Positions 6,669 through 15,025 of a stretch of DNA of 15,435 nt are shown piece after piece (the stretch's first letter is position 1; each line of letters starts with the position of its first letter). Source of the stretch: JAHBWI01 sp035715525. Its GTDB lineage: Bacteria > Nitrospirota > Nitrospiria > Nitrospirales > Nitrospiraceae. The notes below the pieces were generated by a model that did not search any database, was not told where the DNA came from, and saw only the letters and a program-made list of their open reading frames with translations. The position numbers and the translations under genes are program-made. The stretch covers positions 1-15,435 of the forward strand of contig DASTLA010000173.1 of the NCBI GenBank assembly GCA_035715525.1, written 5' to 3'.

Positions 6669-6712
6669 ACGTTGCTGTCCCACAGCGGGTCGCAAAAAGC
6701 AAAGGAACTCGC

Positions 6713-7954
6713 ATGGAAGGCAGAGTTGGAATCCTGGTCGGTGGGGGTCCGGCCCCAGGTATCAACGGCGTCATCAGCGCCGCCGCCATGCGATTGCTTG
6801 CAGAGGGCCGTACCGTGATGGGAATTGAACAGGGCTTCAAGCTCATCATGCAGGGAGACGTGAGCAAAGTGTCCCCGCTCTCGATCCAAGAGATCAGCCG
6901 TCTCCATTTCCGAGGCGGCTCGATACTCAAAACCGCGCGAGCCAATCCAACCAAGAATCCAGCGCATTTGAAAGGGAGCTTGACGAGTCTGGACCGACTG
7001 GACATTACGGATTTAATTACCATCGGAGGCGATGACACGTGCTTCTCCGCCCTCACGTTGGAGCGCGCTTCCGCGGGGCGCCTCCGCGTAGTCCACGTAC
7101 CCAAGACGATCGACAACGATTTGGATCTTCCTCAGGGGATCCCGACGTTCGGCTTTGAGACAGCTCGGCACCTGGGAACCTATGCCGTGAAGAATATTCT
7201 GGAAGATGCTCGTACGACGGGGCATTGGTTCTTCGTGACTGCGATGGGCCGCAAGGCGGGCCACTTGGCCCTCGGCATCGGGAAGGCAGCGGGAGCGACG
7301 CTGACGCTCATTCCGGAAGAGTTCACTGAGCGACCGGTTCCCCTGCCGAAGGTGGCCGACGTGTTGGCAGGGGCCATGATCAAACGACTGAGCGAGGGCC
7401 GCGAAGACGGCGTCGCGGTCATCGCCGAAGGCTTGGCCGAAATAGTAGACCCGCGGGATCTCACGGACCTCAATTCCATCAGCCGCGATGAGCATGGGCA
7501 CATCGAGCTGGCCGATTTGGATCTCGGCCGCGTGCTGAAGGAAACGGTGCTGAAACGACTGGCGCCCTACGGTCTTGCCCCTACTATCCGACTCAAGGAC
7601 CTGGGGTTTGAATTGCGTTGTGCGGATCCGATTCCCTTCGACATGGAATATTGCCGTGATCTCGGGTGCTGTGCTGCTGAATTCCTGCTCAAAGGACAAA
7701 CCGGTGCGATGGTGGCCATGGTGAACGGGCGGTTCACCCCGATTCCCTTCCACTCGATCCTTGATCCGAATACGCAACGCACGCGCGTGCGGATGGTCGA
7801 CATCGCATCAGAGCCTTACATCATCGCGCGACGCTACATGATTCGCCTCAATGCGCAGGACATCGAATCCGAAGACCGGCTGGCCCGGTACGCAGCCGTG
7901 GTCGGCCTGACACCTTCGGCATTTCGCGAACGGTTTGCCGCAGCATGGCGATGA
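6713..7954 (+). CDS. 6-phosphofructokinase, pyrophosphate-dependent type by signature residues
   Basis: Phosphorylates fructose 6-phosphate to the 1,6-bisphosphate; PPi-using members are reversible and serve glycolysis and gluconeogenesis. The 413-residue product starts MEGRVGILVGGGPAPGIN, the usual phosphate-donor loop at the N-terminus. Seen in order: GFKLIM, GGSILKTARANP, GGDDT, PKTIDND, TAMGRKAGHLAL and AEGL. In ATP enzymes such as E. coli PfkA the donor-site positions read GGDG and PGTIDND; the Asp in GGDD and the Lys in PKTIDND here are the residue pair known from PPi-dependent enzymes. That basis is sound but indirect, because some Asp/Lys-type enzymes are not strictly PPi-specific. 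I chose ATG 6713 because AGGA lies 6 nt upstream and homology begins there; the frame is open back to 6524. Downstream, atpG follows after 45 nt, probably in one transcript. Confidence 0.92.
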   Translation: MEGRVGILVGGGPAPGINGVISAAAMRLLAEGRTVMGIEQGFKLIMQGDVSKVSPLSIQEISRLHFRGGSILKTARANPTKNPAHLKGSLTSLDRLDITDLITIGGDDTCFSALTLERASAGRLRVVHVPKTIDNDLDLPQGIPTFGFETARHLGTYAVKNILEDARTTGHWFFVTAMGRKAGHLALGIGKAAGATLTLIPEEFTERPVPLPKVADVLAGAMIKRLSEGREDGVAVIAEGLAEIVDPRDLTDLNSISRDEHGHIELADLDLGRVLKETVLKRLAPYGLAPTIRLKDLGFELRCADPIPFDMEYCRDLGCCAAEFLLKGQTGAMVAMVNGRFTPIPFHSILDPNTQRTRVRMVDIASEPYIIARRYMIRLNAQDIESEDRLARYAAVVGLTPSAFRERFAAAWR

Positions 7955-7999
7955 CCGCCATGCGAATCGCTGGATTCCTCGGCAGAGGATGAAGAATCT

Positions 8000-8896
8000 A
8001 TGCCCAGCCTTCAAAACATCCGACGCAAGATCACATCGGTGAAGAATATTCAAAAGATTACCAAAGCCATGAAGATGGTCGCCACGGCGAAACTCAAACG
8101 AACGCAGGACCGGATTCTGGCCGCACGGCCTTACGCGCATAAAATGCGGTCGGCCATTTGCAACCTCAGCCAGCGTGTCAACCGTGACGCCCATCCGCTC
8201 CTCCAAAAGCGAACGGGTCACCACATTCTTGTGGCAGTGATCACCAGCGACCGGGGAATGTGCGGAGCCTTCAACGCGAACATTCTCCGCAAAGCGGTCG
8301 CGACCATCGCGGAATTCGAGTCGCGCGGGGCTCACGTCGAAGTCGCGGTGGTGGGGCGGAAGGGACGCGACTTTTTCCGCAGACGGCACTGGCCGATACG
8401 TCGAGAGATCGTGGACATCTTTGAGAAACTTTCGTTCGAGCATGGGATGGTTATGGGCGAGGAACTTCGCGCCCTGGAAGACTATGCGCAAGGGCGGCTC
8501 AATAGAATCTATGCCATTTACAATGAGTTCAAATCTCCCGTTCAGCAACGAGTCGTAGTCGAGCAATTGCTCCCGATCGACTGGTTCTATGAGATAGCCG
8601 AAATCGAAGACGTGGACCAGGTAAGGCCGATGGCCGCCGGAGGCTATCTGTACGAGCCGAGCGAAGATGAATTATTGAAGGAACTCCTCCACCGCAACTT
8701 CCATGTTCAAGCCTATCGAATTCTCCTCGAGTCATCCGCCGCAGAACAAGGGGCCCGTATGGTGGCCATGGAGGGAGCGACGCGCAACGCTGGGGAACTC
8801 ATTAAGAAACTGACCCTCAATTACAACAAAACTCGCCAGGAAGCGATCACGAAGGAGCTCTTGGACATCATCGGCGCAGCTGAAGCGCTGAAATAA
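8000..8896 (+). CDS. atpG: F1-type ATP synthase gamma subunit, outside an atp operon
   Basis: The gamma subunit is the rotating central shaft of F1 and couples proton flow to ATP synthesis at the alpha3beta3 ring. The 298-residue product covers the full family length (E. coli 287). Seen: the N-terminal helix MPSLQNIRRKI with KNIQKITKAMKMVATAKLK, the central TSDRGMCGAFN (family DRGLCG), GGYLYEPS, SAAEQGARMVAMEGAT, and the C-terminal helix YNKTRQEAITKELLDI. Both coiled-coil shaft helices are therefore intact. Start ATG 8000 matches the family N-terminus; GAGG lies 11 nt upstream. Neither alpha, beta nor epsilon genes are within the window on either side, whereas atpG normally sits between atpA and atpD. 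It follows the phosphofructokinase gene at 45 nt. Whether it is the only gamma gene of the genome or a second copy cannot be told from here. Confidence 0.93.
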   Translation: MPSLQNIRRKITSVKNIQKITKAMKMVATAKLKRTQDRILAARPYAHKMRSAICNLSQRVNRDAHPLLQKRTGHHILVAVITSDRGMCGAFNANILRKAVATIAEFESRGAHVEVAVVGRKGRDFFRRRHWPIRREIVDIFEKLSFEHGMVMGEELRALEDYAQGRLNRIYAIYNEFKSPVQQRVVVEQLLPIDWFYEIAEIEDVDQVRPMAAGGYLYEPSEDELLKELLHRNFHVQAYRILLESSAAEQGARMVAMEGATRNAGELIKKLTLNYNKTRQEAITKELLDIIGAAEALK

Positions 8897-8904
8897 CGGT
8901 CGGC

Positions 8905-8956
8905 AGCACCCGATGTAGATGTGTGAAGAACCCACGATGAGGTGGGAGAGGGTGCT
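8905..8956 (+). other. Nested inverted repeats between atpG and the efflux operon
   Basis: Outer arms AGCACCC (8905-8911) and GGGTGCT (8950-8956) enclose an inner stem CCCAC / GTGGG (8931-8935 and 8942-8946) with a 6-nt loop. The outer arm ends directly before the AAGG that would serve as ribosome site for the membrane fusion gene (ATG 8965). No T-run follows, so it could act on mRNA stability or translation initiation rather than as a terminator. Confidence 0.3.
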
Positions 8957-8964
8957 AAGGTGCC

Positions 8965-10164
8965 ATGACAGGTATTATCTTCTCCAACGGATTCTCCAGG
9001 GCAAAGGCGTCGCTTTACGTCGAGCTCCTTCTGTGCCTCGTCACCACGATCTGCGTCGGCTGCAAGCAAGAGGCCGCATCCACTGCCGCTCCTCCGGTTC
9101 CCGAAGTCGTCGTGGTGGAAGTGCTGCAGAAGGACGTGCCGATTTACTCCGAATGGGTCGGCACGACAGAAGGTCATGTGAATGCCAAGATTCGGGCCCA
9201 GGTGACCGGATACCTGCTGAAGCGCCCCTACATCGAAGGAGCCTTCGTCAAGAAAGGCGACCTGCTGTTCGAACTCGACCCCAGCAGGTTCCAAGTCGCG
9301 CTTGACCAGGCCAAGGGAGACCTGGCGAAAGCGCAAGCCCAGCATATGAAGGCGAAGCTGGACGTCGAGCGCGACACCCCGCTGGCCAAACAGGGAGCGA
9401 TCAGCCAAAAGGAGCTGGTGGATTCGATTCAAGCCTATGAAGCGGCCAAGGGAGTGAGCATCACGGCGAAGGCGGCGGTCGAGCAAGCCAAGCTGAACCT
9501 CGAATGGACCAAGATCTACGCGCCGATCGATGGCGTCGCCGGCATCGCACAAGCGCAAATCGGCGACTTAGTCGATCCCAACGTCGTCCTCACTTCAATC
9601 TCGACGCTGGATCCGATCCGAGTCTACTTTTCCGCCAGCGAGCAGGAATACCTGGCTGCCGCTGAAAAAATCACTCAGCGTTACGAAGCCCGTACCAAAG
9701 ATCCTCGCTCGCTCGAAGAGCTCCCTGCCAATGTCGAGATGATCCTGAGCGACGGCAAGCTGTACCCGCACAAGGGGAAATTTTTTCTGGCCGATCGGCA
9801 GGTGGATGTAAAGACCGGCACGATTCGTATCGCCGCCCTGTTTCCCAACCCCGGGAACATCCTTCGCCCGGGACAATTCGCCCGCGTCAGGGCGGTGACG
9901 AAGACAAAGGAAGGCGCGTTCCTCGTTCCCCAGAGGGCCGTAACGGAAATGCAGGGAGGCTATCAAACTGCCGTCGTGACACCGGACAATCGCGTGGAAA
10001 TTCGCAGCGTGAAGGTCGGTGAGCGCAGCGGCAATTTATGGATTATCGATCAAGGGCTCAAAGCCGGAGATCAAGTCGTGGTCGAAGGACTGCACAAGCT
10101 GAAGCCAGGCATGACCGTTCGGTCCACGCCGTTCCAAGCGACACAGGATGAAGTAGCCAAATGA
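8965..10164 (+). CDS. RND efflux periplasmic adaptor (membrane fusion protein, AcrA/MexA family)
   Basis: Links the inner-membrane RND pump to the outer-membrane channel in the periplasm. The 399-residue product has an N-terminal hydrophobic segment (about 17-33) ending CVGC; Cys33 is probably lipidated as in AcrA and MexA, although Cys at -3 is unusual for a lipobox. Then come the first lipoyl half (about 75-107: KIRAQVTGYL, GAFVKKGDLLFELDP), an alanine-rich helical hairpin (about 108-185), the second lipoyl half (YAPIDGVAG, GDLVDPN), a beta-barrel (ISTLDPIRVYFSASE) and the membrane-proximal domain (LVPQRAVTEMQGG). Start ATG 8965 has AAGG 4 nt upstream. It opens the operon adaptor-pump-channel; the next gene begins 49 nt after the stop. 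No regulator gene (TetR- or MarR-like) is adjacent, so control and substrates are unknown. Confidence 0.93.
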   Translation: MTGIIFSNGFSRAKASLYVELLLCLVTTICVGCKQEAASTAAPPVPEVVVVEVLQKDVPIYSEWVGTTEGHVNAKIRAQVTGYLLKRPYIEGAFVKKGDLLFELDPSRFQVALDQAKGDLAKAQAQHMKAKLDVERDTPLAKQGAISQKELVDSIQAYEAAKGVSITAKAAVEQAKLNLEWTKIYAPIDGVAGIAQAQIGDLVDPNVVLTSISTLDPIRVYFSASEQEYLAAAEKITQRYEARTKDPRSLEELPANVEMILSDGKLYPHKGKFFLADRQVDVKTGTIRIAALFPNPGNILRPGQFARVRAVTKTKEGAFLVPQRAVTEMQGGYQTAVVTPDNRVEIRSVKVGERSGNLWIIDQGLKAGDQVVVEGLHKLKPGMTVRSTPFQATQDEVAK

Positions 10165-10177
10165 TCAAGCTACTTCA
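10149..10177 (+). other. Hairpin spanning the adaptor gene stop codon
   Basis: TGAAGTAGC (10149-10157) and GCTACTTCA (10169-10177) are perfect 9-bp arms around an 11-nt loop that contains the TGA stop (10162-10164). It lies between adaptor and pump genes and has no T-run. A role in mRNA processing or in setting the adaptor-to-pump ratio is possible. Confidence 0.4.
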
Positions 10178-10213
10178 GGCATGATCCGGCTTTCCTACTG
10201 ATCCGATCTCGTT

Positions 10214-13200
10214 ATGGCCAGATTCTTCATCAATCGTCCGATCGTCGCCATGGTGATCTCGATCATCATGGTGATCCTCGGACTCATCGCAATGGTTCAA
10301 CTCCCAATCGCGCAATTTCCCAACATTGCACCGCCGGAAATCCTGCTTCAGGCGACCTACGTCGGCTCGGACGCGGTCACGCTGGAACAGTCCGTCGCCA
10401 CCCCGATCGAGCAGCAAATGAGCGGGGTGGACAACATGATCTACATGTACTCGGTCAACGCGAGCAACGGCCAGATGACGCTCCGGGTGGATTTCGATGT
10501 GGCCACCAAGCCCAACGACGACCAGATTCTCGCGCAGATGCGCTATGCCCAAGCCGAATCTCAACTGCCGTCCGATGTGAGGAATTTCGGCGTCACGATC
10601 AAGAAATCGACCGCCAGTCCACTTGCCTTGTTCTCACTGTATTCCCCGAACGGCACTTACGATGCCACTTTTCTTGCCAACTATGCCTACGTCAACATCA
10701 ACGATCCCATGACGCGTGTGCCGGGTATCGGCCAGGTGCAAGTGTTCGGGGCCGGACAATATGCGATGCGTTTCTGGGTACGGCCGGATCAGCTCGCCAA
10801 GCTCGGCATCACGGTGACGGAGATTATCAATGCGATCAAAGCACAGAACACCGTGAACCCCTCCGGCCAAATCGGCGCCGAGCCGGTGCCGGCCGGGCAG
10901 GAATTTACTTACAGCGTCCGGGCTCAAGGCCGACTCCAAAAGGAGGAGGAATTCGCAAACATCGTGATCCGGGCAAATGTGGACGGATCGATGGTCCGGT
11001 TGAAGGACCTAGCCCGGGTGGAGTTGGGCGCTCAGATGTACAACATCATCGGACGAATGAATGGGCAACCGTCGGCGATCATCGCCGTGTACCAGCTTCC
11101 CGGATCCAACGCCATTGAAACCATGGACGCAGTCAAGAGGCTGATGGAAGAAATGAAAACGCGCTTTCCCACGGACCTCGACTACGTGGTCTCGCTCGAT
11201 ACGACCATCGCCGTGCGTGAGGGAGTCAAGGAGATCGCGCAGACGCTGTGGGAAGCGCTCGTCCTCGTGATCATCGTGGTCTATGTCTTCCTCCAGGGTT
11301 GGCGGGCCACCTTGATTCCGCTCTTGGCCGTACCGGTTTCGCTCGTCGGGACGTTCGCACTCTTTCCGCTGCTCGGGTTCTCGATCAACACCCTCTCGCT
11401 GTTCGGCTTGGTGCTGGCCATCGGATTGGTCGTAGACGATGCGATTGTCGTGGTGGAGGCGGTGGAGCACCACATCGAGCAGGGTCTGTCCCCCAAGGAG
11501 GCAAGCCTCAAGGCCATGGAGCAGGTTTCTGGTCCGGTGGTGGCCATTGGGCTGATTCTGGCTGCAGTGTTCGTGCCCACCGCCTTCATTCCCGGCATCA
11601 CCGGGCGGCTCTACCAGCAATTCGCCGTGACCATCGCCGTGTCCGTCGTGATCTCGGCATTCAATGCGTTGACCCTCAGTCCTGCGCTTTCGGCGCTATT
11701 GTTGCGACCGAGGAAACCAACTAGAGGTCCGCTCGGTCTGTTCTTCGGCTGGTTCAACAGATGGTTCGGGCGCGCGACCGAGGGCTATGTGAGTTTTTGC
11801 GGGCGCCTGATCCGCAAGGCAGGCTTCTCGATGGTTTTCCTCTTGCTCGTTGCAGTGGCGTCAGGGCTGATGGGCGCCCGGCTGCCGAGTGGCTTTCTTC
11901 CTATGGAAGATCAGGGCTATGTCTATCTCAACGTCCAACTGCCGGAAGCCTCGTCCCTTCAGCGCACGGACGAAGTCTGTCGCAGAATCGAAGCAATCCT
12001 GAAACAGACACCGGGCGTGCAGTATGCCACGACGGTGGTTGGCTACAGTTTACTGAGCACGGTGAGCACGACCTATAACGCCTTCTTCTTCGTCACGCTG
12101 GCGCCCTGGGAGGAACGCACCAAGCCCGAAGAACAGCTTCTGTCGATCTTCCAGAACGTCAACAAACAACTGGGCGCCTTGCCCGAAGCCAGGGCCTTCC
12201 TGTTTCCGCCGCCGGCGATTCCCGGCGTCGGGACTTCTGGCGGCGTGACATTTATCCTGGAAGACCGGCTCGGAAAAGATATCGGCTTCCTCGCGGATAA
12301 CACCCAAAAATTCATGGAGGCGGCCCGCAAGCGTCCCGAGATTGCACGGATCGATACCACCTTCATTCCCGATGTCCCTCAGTTTTTCGCGAGGGTAAAC
12401 CGTGAGAAAGTGCTCAAGCAGGGGGTGAATCTGAGCGATGTCTACCAGACGTTGCAGGCCTTCATGGGCGGGGTGATGGTGAACCTCTTCAACCGCTTCG
12501 GGCGGGTGTGGCAGGTCTATGTGCAAGCGGAAGGCGAGTTCAGAACCCAAGCGGAACACGTCGGGCAATTCTATGTGCGCAATGCAGACGGAGATATGGT
12601 TCCACTCTCGTCTCTGGTGACAATGGAGCCGTTCCATGGGCCGGAGTTCACCATGCGGTACAACGAATATCGTTCCGCGCAATTGCTCGTGGGGGCCGCG
12701 CCTGGGTACAGCTCCGGCCAAGCCATGAAGGCACTGGAAGAGGTCTTTGCCGAATCGATGCCGGCCGGCATGGGATATGACTATCTCGGCATGTCGTTCC
12801 AGGAAAAGGTCGCGTCGGAAGGCGTCCCTGCGACGGTTATTTTCGGATTTTCGCTGCTGTTCGTGTTTCTCATTCTGGCGGCACAGTATGAAAGTTGGGC
12901 CTTGCCCTTCAGCGTGTTATTCGGCACTCCAATCGCCGTCTTCGGGGCGTTTGGCGCCTTGTGGCTTCTCAAGCTGGCCGCTCCGCAAGCCAGCGAAAAT
13001 GACGTCTTCACGCAGATCGGACTCGTGATGCTCATCGGCCTGGCGGCGAAGAATGCCATCCTCATCGTGGAGTTCGCCAAAGCCGAGTATGAAGCAGGAA
13101 AGTCCGTCATGGATGCCGCATTGGCCGGTGCCAAAGTGCGGTTGCGTCCCATTTTAATGACGGCCTTTGCGTTCATCTTCGGCGTCCTTCCCCTCGTGTT

Positions 13201-13474
13201 CGCCAAAGGAGCCGGCGCTCATGGGAGGGTTCTTCTGGGCATTGCGGTGTTCGGCGGCATGGTGGCTGCCAGTGTGATTGGTATCTTCCTCATTCCGGTC
13301 ACATTCTACGTCGTGCAACGACTCGTGCAAGGACAAGCGCGACCGGAGAAACCGGCACCGTCTGCATACGACTCCCCGGTGCGACCGGAGATCGGCGACG
13401 GCGAGCCTTCCCATTCGACCTTGGACCCAAGAACGACGCCGACGACCCATCTCGGCGGCCACGGAGGTCGGTGA
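10214..13474 (+). CDS. RND multidrug efflux transporter (HAE1 / AcrB family)
   Basis: Proton-driven inner-membrane pump that takes hydrophobic or amphiphilic compounds from the periplasm and outer leaflet and passes them to the outer-membrane channel. The 1086-residue product has the family N-terminus (MARFFINRPIVA), first transmembrane helix about 10-28, and a large periplasmic loop including NPSGQIGAEP and GQEFTYSV. The TM4 motif GLVVDDAIVVVE carries the proton-relay pair D408-D409. K946 in AAKNAILIVEFAK and the RLRPILMT motif of the later helices complete the relay network. The DD motif and the AcrB-like loops point to the drug-export (HAE1) class and not to heavy-metal (HME) exporters. 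The tail after the last helix (about 1050-1086) is polar and Pro/Thr/His/Gly-rich, somewhat longer than in AcrB (1049 residues). The channel gene follows after 1 nt, and its ribosome site lies inside this reading frame. Substrate cannot be predicted. Confidence 0.95.
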   Translation: MARFFINRPIVAMVISIIMVILGLIAMVQLPIAQFPNIAPPEILLQATYVGSDAVTLEQSVATPIEQQMSGVDNMIYMYSVNASNGQMTLRVDFDVATKPNDDQILAQMRYAQAESQLPSDVRNFGVTIKKSTASPLALFSLYSPNGTYDATFLANYAYVNINDPMTRVPGIGQVQVFGAGQYAMRFWVRPDQLAKLGITVTEIINAIKAQNTVNPSGQIGAEPVPAGQEFTYSVRAQGRLQKEEEFANIVIRANVDGSMVRLKDLARVELGAQMYNIIGRMNGQPSAIIAVYQLPGSNAIETMDAVKRLMEEMKTRFPTDLDYVVSLDTTIAVREGVKEIAQTLWEALVLVIIVVYVFLQGWRATLIPLLAVPVSLVGTFALFPLLGFSINTLSLFGLVLAIGLVVDDAIVVVEAVEHHIEQGLSPKEASLKAMEQVSGPVVAIGLILAAVFVPTAFIPGITGRLYQQFAVTIAVSVVISAFNALTLSPALSALLLRPRKPTRGPLGLFFGWFNRWFGRATEGYVSFCGRLIRKAGFSMVFLLLVAVASGLMGARLPSGFLPMEDQGYVYLNVQLPEASSLQRTDEVCRRIEAILKQTPGVQYATTVVGYSLLSTVSTTYNAFFFVTLAPWEERTKPEEQLLSIFQNVNKQLGALPEARAFLFPPPAIPGVGTSGGVTFILEDRLGKDIGFLADNTQKFMEAARKRPEIARIDTTFIPDVPQFFARVNREKVLKQGVNLSDVYQTLQAFMGGVMVNLFNRFGRVWQVYVQAEGEFRTQAEHVGQFYVRNADGDMVPLSSLVTMEPFHGPEFTMRYNEYRSAQLLVGAAPGYSSGQAMKALEEVFAESMPAGMGYDYLGMSFQEKVASEGVPATVIFGFSLLFVFLILAAQYESWALPFSVLFGTPIAVFGAFGALWLLKLAAPQASENDVFTQIGLVMLIGLAAKNAILIVEFAKAEYEAGKSVMDAALAGAKVRLRPILMTAFAFIFGVLPLVFAKGAGAHGRVLLGIAVFGGMVAASVIGIFLIPVTFYVVQRLVQGQARPEKPAPSAYDSPVRPEIGDGEPSHSTLDPRTTPTTHLGGHGGR
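13463..13467 (+). promoter_or_regulatory. Ribosome binding site of the channel gene inside the pump gene
   Basis: GGAGG lies within the last codons of the pump gene, 8 nt before ATG 13476. It decides the start of the channel gene, whose frame is open far upstream (to 13278), and suggests translational coupling. Confidence 0.7.
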
Positions 13475-13475
13475 G

Positions 13476-14993
13476 ATGCAGGCTCAGCGGCCTTCCATCG
13501 CCTGTGCAGCGAGAACCGCGCTGTACGTCCTATGCACGGTGTTGGCCTTGTTGTCGGACGCCTGTAAGATGGGACCTAATTACACCCGTCCCGAAACGAC
13601 ACCGGCAGATTCCTGGCGTGTCACGGCGGCCACCGCCGAATCTTTCGCCAATCTGCCCTGGTGGGAGCTGTTGAAAGACAGCGAGCTGCAACGCTTGGTG
13701 CGCACCGCGATCGAGGAAAACCTGGATCTCCAGATGGCCGCCGCAAACATCCAAGAGTTTCGGGCTCAGCTCATGATCGCCAAATTCGATCTCGCGCCGT
13801 CGCTCGGTTATACGGGGACCGCCTTCGGCCTTCGCAATACCAATAGCAATGTGCTGCCGATCGGCGGCCCTGCCATTCCGATCGGAGGCAAGGAGGGAGG
13901 CCTCACGCTTGCAAGTGAAAGCATCGATGTGGGCCTAAAATGGGAAGTCGATCTCTGGGGCCGCCTGCGGCGCTCAATCGAAGCAGCTCAAGCACAGCTC
14001 TTGTCGCAAGAAGAACATCAACGGGCGGTCATCCTTGGCTTGGTCAGCAGCGTGGCCGAGGCCTATTTCGACCTTCGAGGTCTGGACTTAGAAGTTGAAA
14101 TTGCGGAACGCACGCTCAAGTCCTGGGACGAAACCGTCCGGCTATCCGACCTGCGATATAAACACGGGGATGTCCCGAAGCTGGATCTGGATCGGTTCGA
14201 AGCGGAGCGGGCGGGGACCGCGGCTCAATTGGCAGATCTCCAGAGGCAAGTGGTTCAAACGGAAAATCGCCTCAGCATCCTCCTCGGCCGGAAGCCGGAC
14301 GCGGTTTACAGAGGCCTTCGTCTCACCGACCAGCCCATCCCCCCCGCGGTTCCGCCTGGGCTTCCCTCGGATTTGCTCCAGCGTCGCCCTGACGTCCTGG
14401 AGGTCGAGCAGAACCTTGCGGCAGCGACCGCTAACATCGGCGTAGCCCAGGCCTACCGGTTTCCCCAGTTATCTCTCACCGGCTCGGCCGGCGGTGCAGG
14501 ATTCCAGATTTCCGATTCCTCCGTCGGGCCTTTCGCGGTCTTTAAAGGCTCTGCGACCGTGAGCGGGCCGATCCTGAACGCGACGGCACTGGGCTATCAG
14601 GTGCAGGCAGCCGAAGCGAAAGCCGCTGCGGCGGTAGCTCAATACAAGAAGACCGTCTTGACGGCCTTCAAAGAGGTCGAAGACTCACTCATCGCCGTCC
14701 AGAAGGCGGCGGAGCAACGGACGGCGCAGGAGCAGCAAGTGGCGGCGTTGCAATCGGCGTTTCGTTTTTCCGATTTACGGTATCAAGGCGGGAGAGCCAG
14801 TTACCTCGACGTGCTCACGGCCCAGCGAAGCCTGTTCGAAGCGGAGCTGGGGCTCGCCAGAACTCGGCGCGGCCAGCTCAAGTCAATCGTCGAGCTGTAC
14901 AAGGCCCTGGGCGGTGGATGGTCCCAGCAGAGCATGTCCCACGCCGCGGAGGGACCTGTTGTTTCAACAACAACCGGCAAGGGGGAGCGGTAG
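13476..14993 (+). CDS. RND efflux outer-membrane factor lipoprotein (NodT / OprM family)
   Basis: TolC-like trimeric channel that completes the efflux route through the outer membrane. The 505-residue product begins with a hydrophobic signal (about 10-27) and DAC (Cys30) followed by KMGPNYTRPE, the usual start of mature NodT-type lipoproteins. Two outer-membrane-efflux repeats are visible: the first with LPWWELLKDSELQRLV and IEENLDLQMAAANIQE (about 66-105), the second beginning near LPSDLLQRRPDVLEVEQNL (about 305-323), with ANIGVAQAYRFPQLSLTG after it. The repeated helical hairpins end with FRFSDLRYQGGRASYLDVLTAQRSL, a family hallmark. The start was set at ATG 13476 from the signal peptide and the GGAGG 8 nt upstream. 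It is one nucleotide after the pump stop. Its C-terminus is polar and probably disordered. Confidence 0.93.
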   Translation: MQAQRPSIACAARTALYVLCTVLALLSDACKMGPNYTRPETTPADSWRVTAATAESFANLPWWELLKDSELQRLVRTAIEENLDLQMAAANIQEFRAQLMIAKFDLAPSLGYTGTAFGLRNTNSNVLPIGGPAIPIGGKEGGLTLASESIDVGLKWEVDLWGRLRRSIEAAQAQLLSQEEHQRAVILGLVSSVAEAYFDLRGLDLEVEIAERTLKSWDETVRLSDLRYKHGDVPKLDLDRFEAERAGTAAQLADLQRQVVQTENRLSILLGRKPDAVYRGLRLTDQPIPPAVPPGLPSDLLQRRPDVLEVEQNLAAATANIGVAQAYRFPQLSLTGSAGGAGFQISDSSVGPFAVFKGSATVSGPILNATALGYQVQAAEAKAAAAVAQYKKTVLTAFKEVEDSLIAVQKAAEQRTAQEQQVAALQSAFRFSDLRYQGGRASYLDVLTAQRSLFEAELGLARTRRGQLKSIVELYKALGGGWSQQSMSHAAEGPVVSTTTGKGER

Positions 14994-15025
14994 CGGAGTT
15001 GGATCAGACACAACAGGAGCATGAG

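Larger units (their letters stand above)
6331..6712. other. 382-nt divergent regulatory region between the Lnb-like and phosphofructokinase genes
   Basis: No convincing coding sequence is seen. It holds two outward-facing sigma-54-like promoters (6404-6420 minus, 6652-6668 plus). Between them lie the R2 element with an 18-bp dyad (6499-6516) and a GAACC / GGTTC dyad (6447-6462). A perfect 10-bp palindrome GCAACGTTGC (6666-6675) overlaps the -12 element of the rightward promoter. An open frame from 6524 in phase with phosphofructokinase is considered non-coding leader. Confidence 0.6.

Noticed and set aside
6524..6712. In-frame N-terminal extension of phosphofructokinase by 63 residues
   Set aside because: Family similarity starts at MEGRVGILVGGG, a ribosome site precedes ATG 6713, and the extension would overlap the sigma-54-like promoter and R2.
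8821..9558. 245-codon minus-strand frame opposite atpG end and adaptor gene
   Set aside because: Spans two good plus-strand genes and has no family resemblance.
11009..12721. Long minus-strand frames (203 and 223 codons) opposite the RND pump gene
   Set aside because: The translations are His/Asp/Arg-rich and typical of antisense frames in GC-rich coding DNA.
13278..13475. In-frame upstream extension of the outer-membrane factor inside the pump gene
   Set aside because: The extension is basic and low-complexity, and the signal peptide and GGAGG both place the start at 13476.
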